The notes under the pieces were generated by a model. That model saw only the letters and a list, made by a program, of their open reading frames with translations. It was not told where the DNA came from and ran no database searches. DNA of 22,068 nt from a virus. The DNA lies in the IMG/VR virus record IMGVR_UViG_3300031219_000012, positions 1 through 22,068 of that record; one strand, given 5' to 3'. The translations under genes and the position numbers were made by a program. Shown piece after piece: positions 12,124-21,064 of this stretch (positions are counted from its first letter, which is position 1; each line of letters begins with the position of its first letter).

Positions 12124-14388
12124 ATGAAATACCTAAAAAGAAAAAATACATACTTAAGTGAAGCATTTGACATGTCAGGTGGATCATCAGGACCATTGGG
12201 CAATGACATAAATTGGGGAGATTCATTAGTGGGTAGAATGTTCAATTCTATAGCTAGGAGATTTACAGTTAATTATAATGTTAATAGGATTGAGGCAATA
12301 GCTAAAGGCATAGATAGTGAATTTGAAATATTGTTAGCATCTGGTGTTATAGAGGGAAGTGAGCAAGAAGATGAATTTAACTTTTTTAAAATATCATTTT
12401 TATTGGGTAAGCTAAAAGAAATAATTGACAATGAAGAGTCTATAAGTAAAATAAAAGAAAATGTAGAGAACCTTTTAGATTATATATCTGAAATGGATGA
12501 ATTTAAGAACGATAGAGCTAGTATTAAAAAAGAATTAGAAGAAAGTCTTCTTAATTTTGAAGAATATTTAAAAGATATTAAAAGTGATTCTACTAATGAT
12601 GATGGGGATAAAGATGAAACTGAAACTGAAACTGAAAGCGATGATTCAGAGGAAGAAACAGATTTAGATCATCAAGAGGTGGTTAAATTAATAGACATAA
12701 TAACCGATATACTAGAGAGGGCAGAAGAACTTGAAGAAGAATATAAAAATGTTCCTAGAGTACCTAGCGTATCTAATAAAGTTAGTGATGAAGATGCAGC
12801 TATAGAAGGTATGTCAAGAGAACACAAACAGTACATTAAGCTAAGTAAGCAGATACAAGAACTAGTATCAGAAGAAAATGGCATTAAGCTAGATAAAAAT
12901 TTTCTAACAAATCTAAAAAAACTATATAGTGATGGCAAATCTAAAAAATACTGGATTGACTTAGGAAGAAAGCTTCAATTAGCATACAAAAAATTTAGCA
13001 ATAAATTTAATGAAAGTGCTGATATAGATTCTAGTGAAAGTGAAAGGGTGTCTATAGCTAGTAAGATATCAAATTTTGCTAAAAAATTAATGGGCATACC
13101 AGAAACAGAACTAGATGGCGACTTTGGTAGTTCTATTAAGAAGTTTAATAAGTTATTTAAGAGAATAGTTGATACAGGCATAGATTCTAAAAACGAGAGC
13201 AAAATAATTAAATATAATGCCTTTATGAAGGTATATGAAAAATCTACGAATGGGAAAGAAATTCAAAAATTCTTTTATAAAAACGTAGTATTAGATAATT
13301 GGATTGTTGACAAGAGTAAGGCTGATGATATTAAAGATATTGTTGAGAATTCTACAAAAGATATTAAAAAAATTGAAATAGATCCAATATTAAGCATAGT
13401 AAAGCTGTTTAACAAGGCTTTTAAGGTTTATACAACACAAACTATACCTTCTGGTAGAAGTGGTGGTAAAGTCTCTAATAATGTGTTTAGAAGGTATACT
13501 AATTTAGGATCTAATGCAGGAACTCCAGATAATCCTGGTGGTGGACCATTTATAATAAACAAAGTATTCAATAAATTTGAGGATAAGATACAGAATATTA
13601 TTAGGGATAATAAATATAAAGCTTTATTTGATAAAGATACTGAAATAGAATTGGGTGATGGTAGAAGGGTTAAAGGTGGTGGTAAAATACTTCTTAGTTT
13701 TATACAGAAACTTCTAGATGGGGAGAAGCTTTATAAAGGAAATGCTCAAAGTGAATTTTTTAAAGAATACTTTGGAATAGATGTAATACCTAAGAAAATA
13801 GGATCTGACAACATAACAGTTGGTAAAGATAATGAAGACTCACAAGATAGTGATAAAACTACTGTTAAAGATAATACACAAGTTGATAAAGAAGTAATAG
13901 ACACTTATTTTGAAGAGGTTAGTAAAATAACTGATACAGAAGGAACAATATATGGTATGTTGTTAGGAAAGCAATTAATGTTTTACCTTATTGTTATTAA
14001 AGTGGAGGATGAAGATGTGTATGTTAAGTATTCAGAAACATTTTTAAACTTTTCTAAATACTTAGACCAAGACTATAATATTAAAGCTGGTAAGATAAAA
14101 AATGTTGAATTAAGACCTAAACCAATGTTTTTTGGTAAGATGGATAGAGATTTATTTGATATAACTCCTGGTTCTGATATTAAAGTAGCAGCAGTTAATA
14201 TTGATATGTTTAACACAAATAATGAAAGAACTATAGCTAAAAACTTTAAAGACTTGAAAGATGTTAGGAATATATTTCAATTAGTTGATAATAATAAAGA
14301 ACCCATCAAGTTCACTGACTTAGAGAAAACAGCATTTGGACCAATGGATTCTAAAAACTATAAAGATTTAAAAGAAAAATTTAAATGA
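12124..14388 (+). CDS. Large acidic protein with head-targeting-like leader, possible internal virion protein
   Basis: A 754-residue protein I cannot assign to a family. It begins M-K-Y-L-K-R-K-N-T-Y-L-S-E-A, where L-S-E fits the L-x-E cleavage signature of T4 prohead protease leaders. A Gly-rich stretch follows at 18-36 (G-G-S-S-G-P-L-G-N-D-I-N-W-G-D). Residues 50-150 are helical. An acidic low-complexity stretch with repeated E-T lies at about 154-180, and a long helical or coiled-coil middle runs from 185 to 430. There is another Gly-rich linker near 460-480. The last 200 residues look more globular, with strands such as L-M-F-Y-L-I-V-I-K-V and D-V-Y-V-K-Y. Its stop overlaps the next start (ATGA at 14385-14388), so the two products are probably made together. 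Position just before the tail sheath gene suggests a structural or head-associated role; that is inference. Confidence 0.65.
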   Translation: MKYLKRKNTYLSEAFDMSGGSSGPLGNDINWGDSLVGRMFNSIARRFTVNYNVNRIEAIAKGIDSEFEILLASGVIEGSEQEDEFNFFKISFLLGKLKEIIDNEESISKIKENVENLLDYISEMDEFKNDRASIKKELEESLLNFEEYLKDIKSDSTNDDGDKDETETETESDDSEEETDLDHQEVVKLIDIITDILERAEELEEEYKNVPRVPSVSNKVSDEDAAIEGMSREHKQYIKLSKQIQELVSEENGIKLDKNFLTNLKKLYSDGKSKKYWIDLGRKLQLAYKKFSNKFNESADIDSSESERVSIASKISNFAKKLMGIPETELDGDFGSSIKKFNKLFKRIVDTGIDSKNESKIIKYNAFMKVYEKSTNGKEIQKFFYKNVVLDNWIVDKSKADDIKDIVENSTKDIKKIEIDPILSIVKLFNKAFKVYTTQTIPSGRSGGKVSNNVFRRYTNLGSNAGTPDNPGGGPFIINKVFNKFEDKIQNIIRDNKYKALFDKDTEIELGDGRRVKGGGKILLSFIQKLLDGEKLYKGNAQSEFFKEYFGIDVIPKKIGSDNITVGKDNEDSQDSDKTTVKDNTQVDKEVIDTYFEEVSKITDTEGTIYGMLLGKQLMFYLIVIKVEDEDVYVKYSETFLNFSKYLDQDYNIKAGKIKNVELRPKPMFFGKMDRDLFDITPGSDIKVAAVNIDMFNTNNERTIAKNFKDLKDVRNIFQLVDNNKEPIKFTDLEKTAFGPMDSKNYKDLKEKFK

Positions 14389-14909
14389 AACATTTAAAAA
14401 AGTATAAACTATTCTTAGAAGATTTTGAAGTTGAGGATAGTGATAGTGAAGATGTTAAACTATCTAAAGAAAAATTAGACAGAGTAAAGACACAAATATC
14501 ATATTATAACTCTAATAAATCAAAAATAGATAAAATTTATCAAGATTTAGAAAATGGTAGTATTAAAGATGATTTAGATAAGGTAATTGGGACTGATAAA
14601 GATACAAATCCATTTCTAGTTAGCTACTCTAGTATAGCTAGTATAACTAGAAGTATTGAGAAGTTAAAAAAGAGAGAAACTGATAAATCGATAGAAAAAA
14701 ATGAGCTAAAGGATAGACTATCAGATGCTAGTGATGATATCTCAAAAGATATAAGTGATAGAATAAGCAAAGTCAATGATCAAATAATTAAAATTAAAAA
14801 AGATATTAATGATGCTAGTAAAAAATTACCTGTATTAGAGAAAAGTCACAAAGAGAAAATGGATAATATAGAACAAGATATTAAAGATTGGATATCTAAA
14901 ATTAAATAG
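14385..14909 (+). CDS. Coiled-coil protein with head-targeting-like leader
   Basis: A 174-residue, strongly charged protein. The leader is M-K-H-L-K-K-Y-K-L-F-L-E-D-F, the same M-K-H-[LI]-K-x-Y-K type as the leucine-rich-repeat genes at the right end. The remainder is nearly all helix, with a break near residues 70-82 (D-K-D-T-N-P-F-L-V-S-Y-S-S) and coiled-coil heptads at 83-160 (K-L-K-K-R-E-T-D, I-S-D-R-I-S-K-V-N-D-Q-I-I-K-I-K-K-D). It overlaps the 754-residue gene by four bases, indicating translational coupling and possibly a stoichiometric complex. No enzymatic motif is visible. A weak A/T inverted repeat at 14926-14942 follows the stop. Confidence 0.65.
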   Translation: MKHLKKYKLFLEDFEVEDSDSEDVKLSKEKLDRVKTQISYYNSNKSKIDKIYQDLENGSIKDDLDKVIGTDKDTNPFLVSYSSIASITRSIEKLKKRETDKSIEKNELKDRLSDASDDISKDISDRISKVNDQIIKIKKDINDASKKLPVLEKSHKEKMDNIEQDIKDWISKIK

Positions 14910-14948
14910 CTATTATCCAAAATAGAAAAAATGTCATTTTTTAGTTTT

Positions 14949-14958
14949 TATATATATA
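14949..14958 (+). promoter_or_regulatory. TATA-like element before the tail sheath gene
   Basis: TATATATATA lies 26 bases upstream of the ATG at 14985, in a 75-base gap, followed by an A-rich leader (AAATAGAAAAT) and no Shine-Dalgarno motif. A highly expressed structural gene is expected to have its own late promoter here; the motif itself is weak evidence. Confidence 0.3.
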
Positions 14959-14984
14959 CTAAATAAAAAAATTAAATAGAAAAT

Positions 14985-17900
14985 ATGGCAAATATTCAAA
15001 TTGGCAAGTACAAAAGACCAGGTATATTCATAGAAGAATTTGATCAGTCAGTAAATTCATCACCAACAGTAGATGGGATAACTAACCTCGTTATAGGTAC
15101 TTCTAAAAAAGGACCAGTTAACACACCAGTAAGATTGACAAATATAAATGATTTAGAATCAGTTTTTGGACAAATAGACAGAGGTATGGAAAGAAAAGGA
15201 TCATTCTTTCATAGAACGATTTCTAAGATGTTAGAAACTTCACCAGTTTTTGCATTGAATTTACTCTCAACTAATGACGAATTAGACACAATTAAATTTA
15301 AAACATTGTCAGCTTCTGCTGGTACAAATAATGATGTTTTGAAAGAAGGACCTTATAGAAGAGTTTTCGACACAACAGGCTTTTGGAGAAGGGATACTGA
15401 ATCTTTCTTAAACTTAACAGATGATAATCAAAGAGCATTTAGCTTAACAAACCTATCTGATAAGACAGTAACTGCATTCGTTTTTAAATCAAGACTAAGT
15501 GGATTTGATAGAACTTTGTTAGAATGGTACGGGTCAGAAGATAGAATACCACCATATGTATCTAGTAAAGACTACGCAGCAGACTACCTAGTAGATGTTG
15601 TTTTAGTAAGTGGGGATTGGTCAGATTACCAATCACTAGCGGTTGATAACAGATGGAGTAGCTATTTCAATAATAATGGTCTTATAAAAGAAAGAGTAAG
15701 AGATTTTGCTAATGATAGAAATATTAATCTTCTAGAATACTATGAAGGTCTTTCACTTATTCCTTTTTTCAGAGATACAAATGGAAATAACATATTTATA
15801 GAAACTATTATAAACAGAGATACTGATAGAACTGGCTTATTCTGTGCATTTAATAATGATGCAGTAGAGGTTGATTCTTATAATGGTTTAATTGACTTGT
15901 TAGGAAATACTACAACTGATGAAGATGTAGAATCAATTGACTTTTTGTCTTATAATGAAACTTTAAAAGAGGAAATTGAATTTATTCAAACTCCTTTAGA
16001 CTTGCCTGGTAATGTAACTGCTATAATGGGTGGTGTGACAAATTACACAGGTCAAGCATCACATGCGTTTACAGATACTGATGTTTCACCTGCTCCATTA
16101 GTAGAGGGCAATATTGAAAACGGTAATAATAGAACAGCATATTTTGCAGAGGGATCAACTTTTGGATTAACAAGAACTGATTTCGCTATAACTGCTAGCA
16201 ATATAGAATTAACATATGAAGCTGATAGTGCATTTGTAGTTATTGGGGATAGAAAAATAGATATCACTGATGGTTCTTATACATTAATCTTAGATGCTTC
16301 ACAATACCCAGAGGCTACTAGTGGTCCAGTATCATATAGTTCGGTAGCAACTGTTAATACAAAGGGTGAAATAGCATTAAAGAATAGTGATGATGAAAAT
16401 AATATGCCTGTAGCAATTACTGAATTAGCATTAGGTAAAATTGAAATAGTTATAGATAGTACAGAATTTACGGAGTCATCAAATATACAAGACATAACAG
16501 TCGATGTAGATGGCTTTGTAGACTTGGTGATTGGTGTTGATTATAGCGTAAGTTATACAGAGAATGGTAAATTTGAAATTGAATTTTTAGATACTGCAAC
16601 AACTGTATCTCTTTCTAATTACCAACAATCTAGAAGATTTAAGATGTTTAACAGATTGGTTAGTGTAATTGATAATGTTAACAAAGATAAAGTCCTTATG
16701 AGCTTAGGCTCTACTGGTTTTAATGTTAGCTTAGGAAATGTAACAATAGAAGATATAATTACTGCTACTAGCCAGAATAAGAAATTTACATTGAAGACAC
16801 CATTAACAGAAGTTGAATTAGTGGATGTTCTTGCTGGATACTTAGTATTCTATACAGTAGATAATGAATTTATATTAGGATCAGAAGGTGCTAAAACTAA
16901 AGGAGAGGTAGCATCAAACGAAGAAGGTGTAATTGGTAAATATTCTGATTTCTACGATGCATTTAATGACGGAGTTATAAACACAAGAGATTCATTTGAC
17001 CAAGTTGGTGTTGAGAATGGTGTATTTATGAAAATGTACTTAGAGGCTAATGGCGATATGATTTTTGAATCAACTGGTAAAGATATGTTAGCGACTGAGG
17101 CAATTGACGGTGATAACTTAACTAAATCTATTACAGTTAAATCAAAACTTGGTAATTTAAAACAAACTCTAGAATTAGAGGATGATGTTAATTACATTGA
17201 GACACCTAATAAGGTATTAATAGATGGGTCTAGATATACTGAGGTTAGAATAGGCGATTTCTTGAAATCTACAAAAACTCCTAGAGAATTAACTAGGATT
17301 ATTTCTAAAAGAAGATATAATACTACTACTAATTTAGTTGAACTTACTTGTGATTCTGAAATATTAAAAGAAGATTTTAATGGTGATAGACAAACAACAA
17401 GATTTGTATCAGTAGATAATTATGCTAATACATATAAAGGTTTAGTTTTTGAAGGATTTAAAGTAAAGGAGTCTTCATTACCAGATGGTACAGAAGAAAC
17501 TCAAAATAGAATACTAAACTTAGTAGCTAAAGGAACTCCCTTATTTAAAGCAGTAACTAATAAAGAAGCTATTGATTTTAGATATTTAATTGACTCTTTT
17601 GGACTTGGATTAGTAGAAAATTCTAAATCTCAATTGGTAGATATTTGTGGAGATAGATTAGATGCATTTGGATTTATAAACATGCCTTCTTTAAGACAGT
17701 TTAAAAAATCGCCAAACTTTACAGATTTGGAAGGTGTATTAAGTGTTGAGTTCTTAGCAGATGGTGGTAATAAAGAAAGTCTAAATCCAGTTGGATATTC
17801 ATTCCCACAAGGAGTAGGTGATACATCGGTTGGGTATTTCACACCTTATGTTACTGTAAATGATAATGGTCGTCCATTAGAGATGCCACCAGCATCTTAT

Positions 17901-18473
17901 GTGGCTACAACTTATATGAGAAAGCATATTTCTAATATAACATCTATTACACCTTGGACAATAGCAGCTGGTGTTACAAATGGTAGAATAACAAATATCA
18001 CAGGTCTAGAAATGGACTTTACTAAAGAAGATATTGAGTTCTTAAATCAAGCACAAATTAACCCTATTGTTTTCAAAAGAAATAGAGGATATATAATTGA
18101 GACAGAGAACACTGCACAAACATTGTTTAATTCTGCACTATCTTTTATACATGTTAGAGAGGTTCTTATAGAACTTGAAAGAGAATTATCTAATATGTTA
18201 TTGGATTACCAATGGAAGTATAATACTCCTGATGTTAGAGCAGAAATTAAACTAAGAGCAGATGTTATATGTGAGACTTATGTGAGTAAGAATGGTTTAT
18301 TTAACTTCTTTAATAAGATGGATGATGAAAATAACACACCAGAGATAATAGATAACCAAATTGGGGTACTTGACACGTTTGTTGAACCGATACGCGGTAT
18401 GGGAATCATTGTTAATAACATCACTATCCTTAGAACTGGTGCTATATCAGCAGGTGGATTTATAAATAGATAG
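14985..18473 (+). CDS. 18: Contractile tail sheath protein, T4 gp18-like, enlarged
   Basis: A 1162-residue protein, compared with 659 in T4 gp18. The N-terminus R-P-G-I-F-I-E-E-F-D-x-S followed by P-T-V-x-G-I and L-V-I-G-T-S-K-K-G-P-V-N-T-P-V is the typical sheath handshake-arm and first-domain start. The last 300 residues hold the conserved C-terminal sheath domain: P-S-L-R-Q-F near 902, N-I-T-S-I-T-P-W-T-I-A-A-G near 985-995, N-P-I-V-F-K-R-N-R-G-Y-I-I-E near 1025, and D-T-F-V-E-P-I-R-G-M-G-I-I-V at 1130-1143, ending G-A-I-S-A-G-G-F. Between about 330 and 830 is a long, beta-rich, Thr/Val/Asp-rich insertion that probably forms extra domains on the outside of the sheath. The protein polymerises around the tail tube and contracts during infection. 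A hairpin terminator follows directly. Confidence 0.93.
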   Translation: MANIQIGKYKRPGIFIEEFDQSVNSSPTVDGITNLVIGTSKKGPVNTPVRLTNINDLESVFGQIDRGMERKGSFFHRTISKMLETSPVFALNLLSTNDELDTIKFKTLSASAGTNNDVLKEGPYRRVFDTTGFWRRDTESFLNLTDDNQRAFSLTNLSDKTVTAFVFKSRLSGFDRTLLEWYGSEDRIPPYVSSKDYAADYLVDVVLVSGDWSDYQSLAVDNRWSSYFNNNGLIKERVRDFANDRNINLLEYYEGLSLIPFFRDTNGNNIFIETIINRDTDRTGLFCAFNNDAVEVDSYNGLIDLLGNTTTDEDVESIDFLSYNETLKEEIEFIQTPLDLPGNVTAIMGGVTNYTGQASHAFTDTDVSPAPLVEGNIENGNNRTAYFAEGSTFGLTRTDFAITASNIELTYEADSAFVVIGDRKIDITDGSYTLILDASQYPEATSGPVSYSSVATVNTKGEIALKNSDDENNMPVAITELALGKIEIVIDSTEFTESSNIQDITVDVDGFVDLVIGVDYSVSYTENGKFEIEFLDTATTVSLSNYQQSRRFKMFNRLVSVIDNVNKDKVLMSLGSTGFNVSLGNVTIEDIITATSQNKKFTLKTPLTEVELVDVLAGYLVFYTVDNEFILGSEGAKTKGEVASNEEGVIGKYSDFYDAFNDGVINTRDSFDQVGVENGVFMKMYLEANGDMIFESTGKDMLATEAIDGDNLTKSITVKSKLGNLKQTLELEDDVNYIETPNKVLIDGSRYTEVRIGDFLKSTKTPRELTRIISKRRYNTTTNLVELTCDSEILKEDFNGDRQTTRFVSVDNYANTYKGLVFEGFKVKESSLPDGTEETQNRILNLVAKGTPLFKAVTNKEAIDFRYLIDSFGLGLVENSKSQLVDICGDRLDAFGFINMPSLRQFKKSPNFTDLEGVLSVEFLADGGNKESLNPVGYSFPQGVGDTSVGYFTPYVTVNDNGRPLEMPPASYVATTYMRKHISNITSITPWTIAAGVTNGRITNITGLEMDFTKEDIEFLNQAQINPIVFKRNRGYIIETENTAQTLFNSALSFIHVREVLIELERELSNMLLDYQWKYNTPDVRAEIKLRADVICETYVSKNGLFNFFNKMDDENNTPEIIDNQIGVLDTFVEPIRGMGIIVNNITILRTGAISAGGFINR

Positions 18474-18495
18474 TAAATATATAATAAATAATTAC

Positions 18496-18527
18496 AAACC
18501 TCCATTTTAATTTAATGGGGGTTTTTT
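18496..18527 (+). terminator. Terminator after the tail sheath gene
   Basis: An 11-bp stem, AAACCTCCATT (18496-18506) with AATGGGGGTTT (18514-18524), has one G-U pair and a 7-base loop and is followed by a T run. It lies 23 bases after the sheath stop. Confidence 0.85.
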
Positions 18528-18578
18528 AATTAAACAAACTATTTAAAAAGCATATAACATATAAATCAAAACCATCTT

Positions 18579-20279
18579 ATGATAAGCAAAGATTTCTTAT
18601 ATAATTATAAATTTGATAATAAGTCTGGTAAAATGTCTATGGAAAAGTATGTTTCAAAGAACTTTTTTGATGATTATACATACATAGTCAAATATTGTGA
18701 AGATAATAATATAAATCATCTATGTTTTAAAGAAAAGGTATATCATGTTATAAATGATATAAAGACAGATGTCATTTGTGTCAATGAGTTGTGTGATAAT
18801 CTAGTAAAATTTAAAAACTCATCTATGGGGTACTATGATTACTGTTCTAACAAATGTATAGGTAGTGATGATAAAATAAAAAAGAAAAAAGAAAACACCA
18901 ATTTAAAAAAATTTGGACATAAACACGCAGCACATAGTGAGCATGCTAAGGCAATAACTTCAAAAAAATATGAAAACCGAACAAATTCTTATAAAAAAAG
19001 TATCTTAAATAAGAGGATAAAAACACTAAATGATAGGTATGGTGTTAATAATGTAGCAAGTATAGATGGTCTTTTAGAAAGAAGAGTCGAGTCTTTTAAG
19101 AAAAATATAGATGCATACAAAGCATCATATAAAAAAACATCCCTTGATAGATATGGTGTAGACCATCCTTGGAAAAATGAAAAAATACACAAAAAAAGCA
19201 TTCTCAATTCAAAAATCACTAAAAATGAAAACTTGTATAAAAAAGTACTAGATAAAATACACACATATGATAACATACACTTTATTAGTATAGATTATCA
19301 CACTAGAGTAATAAGCCTACATTGCGATGTGTGTAATGAAGAGTTTAATATACATAGAGAATATTTGCATAACAGACAAAGTGTGGATAATGTAATATGT
19401 ACAAAATGCAATCCAGTCAGTAGTAATATATCTGGTCTAGAGAAGGATTTAAAAATATATATAGAGAGCATATATGACGATTTAATAATTGAAAATGATA
19501 GAAAAGTTTTAGGTGGCAAGGAACTAGATATATATTTACCAAATTCTAACATAGCATTTGAGTTTAATGGACTATATTGGCACAGTGAGATTAATAAAGC
19601 TAAGAAATACCATTATGATAAGACAAATATGTGCTTGAGTAAAGGTGTGTACCTTATGCATATATGGGAAGATGACTGGATATTGAGGAAAGATATAATA
19701 AAATCTATCATATCATATAAGCTCAAGAAAACAATAGGTTCTATATATGCTAGGAAGTGTCTAATTAAAACAGTCAACATAGAAGATAGTAGAATATTTA
19801 TGGATAATAATCATATACAGGGATATTCTAATTCTAATATAAAATTAGGTCTATATCACAAAGATACCTTAGTATCACTTATGTGTTTCTCTAGACCAAG
19901 GGGTGGATCTGATAATGAATATGAATTAATTAGGTTTTGTAATCTATTAAAAACAAATGTTGTTGGTGGTGCTAGTAAACTATTCAATTATTTATTAAAA
20001 CAGTATAGTGTTAGCAGTGTTATCTCATTTTCAGACACCTCTATGTTCGATGGCTCATTATATGAAAAATTGGGATTTGAACATACTAAAAATGTACCAA
20101 TCGATTACAAATGGATTATTGGAAATAGAAGGTGTCATAAATCTAAGTATAGAAAATCACAGCTTATAAAAATGGGTTATGATATAGATAAATCTGAAAA
20201 GGAAATAATGTATGAAGATGTTATAAGTTATAGAATATGGGACTGTGGGAAGGTCAAGTGGATTTATAAAACGCTATAG
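18579..20279 (+). CDS. Free-standing homing endonuclease, zinc-finger plus Vsr-like nuclease domain
   Basis: A 566-residue protein. The N-terminal part has a four-cysteine zinc site (C67, C72, C89, C93). Two or more repeated elements of the type K-K-F-G, D-R-Y-G-V-N-N and D-R-Y-G-V-D-H lie at about 110-200; such elements recur in phage homing endonucleases. A second zinc ribbon follows (C249, C252, C274, C277). The nuclease domain spans about 285-385: E-L-D-I-Y-L-P (D317), I-A-F-E-F-N-G-L-Y-W-H-S-E (E328, H335), Y-H-Y-D-K-T-N-M-C and L-M-H-I-W-E-D-D-W. This is a Vsr-like PD-(D/E)XK layout. A C-terminal domain (390-566) with A-R-K-C, N-H-I-Q-G-Y-S and V-V-G-G-A-S-K-L-F resembles the GNAT-like tail that often accompanies this nuclease. 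The gene sits between the sheath terminator and the repeat-protein array and is probably an intergenic mobile element. Confidence 0.82.
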   Translation: MISKDFLYNYKFDNKSGKMSMEKYVSKNFFDDYTYIVKYCEDNNINHLCFKEKVYHVINDIKTDVICVNELCDNLVKFKNSSMGYYDYCSNKCIGSDDKIKKKKENTNLKKFGHKHAAHSEHAKAITSKKYENRTNSYKKSILNKRIKTLNDRYGVNNVASIDGLLERRVESFKKNIDAYKASYKKTSLDRYGVDHPWKNEKIHKKSILNSKITKNENLYKKVLDKIHTYDNIHFISIDYHTRVISLHCDVCNEEFNIHREYLHNRQSVDNVICTKCNPVSSNISGLEKDLKIYIESIYDDLIIENDRKVLGGKELDIYLPNSNIAFEFNGLYWHSEINKAKKYHYDKTNMCLSKGVYLMHIWEDDWILRKDIIKSIISYKLKKTIGSIYARKCLIKTVNIEDSRIFMDNNHIQGYSNSNIKLGLYHKDTLVSLMCFSRPRGGSDNEYELIRFCNLLKTNVVGGASKLFNYLLKQYSVSSVISFSDTSMFDGSLYEKLGFEHTKNVPIDYKWIIGNRRCHKSKYRKSQLIKMGYDIDKSEKEIMYEDVISYRIWDCGKVKWIYKTL

Positions 20280-20304
20280 ATATATTCCTAACCAAACTCA
20301 ACTT

Positions 20305-20323
20305 ACCTATTTAATATATAGGT
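20305..20323 (+). promoter_or_regulatory. Small hairpin directly before the first LRR gene
   Basis: ACCTAT and ATAGGT form a 6-bp stem around a 7-base AT loop, ending one base before the ATG at 20325. It also contains the AATATATA element. It could modulate translation start or be a DNA binding site. The second and third genes of the array lack it and follow with gaps of only 2 and 1 bases. Confidence 0.35.
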
Positions 20324-20324
20324 T

Positions 20325-21062
20325 ATGAAACATATAAAACCTTACAAAATATTCGAGAATGCTAGTCCTAACTTCCCAACTACAAGGGATGAAGTTATAG
20401 AAGTGTGTAAAAAATATGATATAGAAAACTACACTATTAATGATGATTTAAGCATTGATGTTGCTGGTGGTGTTAATCTAGCTTATAAAAATTTAGAACA
20501 CCTACCACTAAAATTTAATTATGTGAGTGGGAATTTCCTTTGCCGTATTAATAAACTAAAATCCTTGGAAGGTTGTCCTAGAACAGTAAATGGTAGTTTC
20601 TTTTGTAATGATAATGAATTAAAGACATTAGAAGGTAGCCCACAAACAATAGATGGTGATTTTCATTGCTTTAATAATGAATTAAAGACATTAGAAGGTA
20701 GCCCACAAACAATAGGTGGTGATTTTCTTTGTTATGAAAATGAATTAAAATCTTTTGAAGGTTCTCCACAAACAGTAGGTGGTGGTTTTTATTGTGCTGA
20801 TAATGAATTAAGAGATTTAGAATACTTCCCAGAAGTAGATGGTAGTACAAATATGATAGAAAATCCAGTAAATCTATTAGTATATACCTTTATCTATTTA
20901 CCAGAAGCTAATAATTTCCTCATAGAATATTTCAATGACTATGAAATAGTTAGAAACAGAGATACTGTTATGCTAGATAGATTACAAACATTCATAAGGG
21001 ATAATAATTTAAAGATGCCTGACTTAGATGAAATAAAAAAACACTATAAAATAATAGAATAA
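20325..21062 (+). CDS. Leucine-rich-repeat protein, array copy 1, with head-targeting-like leader
   Basis: A 245-residue protein. Leader M-K-H-I-K-P-Y-K-I-F-E (I-F-E fits the hydrophobic-x-E pattern) and a conserved N-terminal region (N-F-P-T-T-R-D-E-V-I-E-V-C ... Y-T-I-N-D-D-L-S-I) precede the repeats. Residues 60-165 hold LRR-like units of 21 residues: L-K-T-L-E-G-S-P-Q-T-I-x-G-D-F-x-C-x-x-N-E. At DNA level the units repeat every 63 bases (starting near 20616, 20679 and 20742), with almost identical sequence between the first two. The C-terminal 70 residues (Y-E-I-V-R-N-R-D-T-V-M-L-D-R-L-Q-T-F-I) are shared with copy 2. LRR surfaces bind proteins; the target is unknown. If the leader directs packaging, the protein would be delivered into the host. 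Confidence 0.8.
   Translation: MKHIKPYKIFENASPNFPTTRDEVIEVCKKYDIENYTINDDLSIDVAGGVNLAYKNLEHLPLKFNYVSGNFLCRINKLKSLEGCPRTVNGSFFCNDNELKTLEGSPQTIDGDFHCFNNELKTLEGSPQTIGGDFLCYENELKSFEGSPQTVGGGFYCADNELRDLEYFPEVDGSTNMIENPVNLLVYTFIYLPEANNFLIEYFNDYEIVRNRDTVMLDRLQTFIRDNNLKMPDLDEIKKHYKIIE
20616..20804 (+). repeat. 63-base tandem units coding LRRs in copy 1
   Basis: Three successive 63-base units start with GAATTAA; units 1 and 2 share an almost identical first half (AAGACATTAGAAGGTAGCCC). The unit length equals 21 codons, so unit number can change without frameshift. Confidence 0.8.
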
Positions 21063-21064
21063 AT

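Noticed and set aside
12026-12226. N-terminal extension of the gene ending at 11660
   Set aside because: It is hydrophobic, overlaps the divergent 754-residue gene antisense and covers its upstream region; internal ATGs at 12025 or 11998 fit better.
14926-14942. AAAAAATG-T-CATTTTTT inverted repeat as a terminator after the 174-residue gene
   Set aside because: The stem is almost only A-T with no room for a loop; it is too weak to call in this composition.
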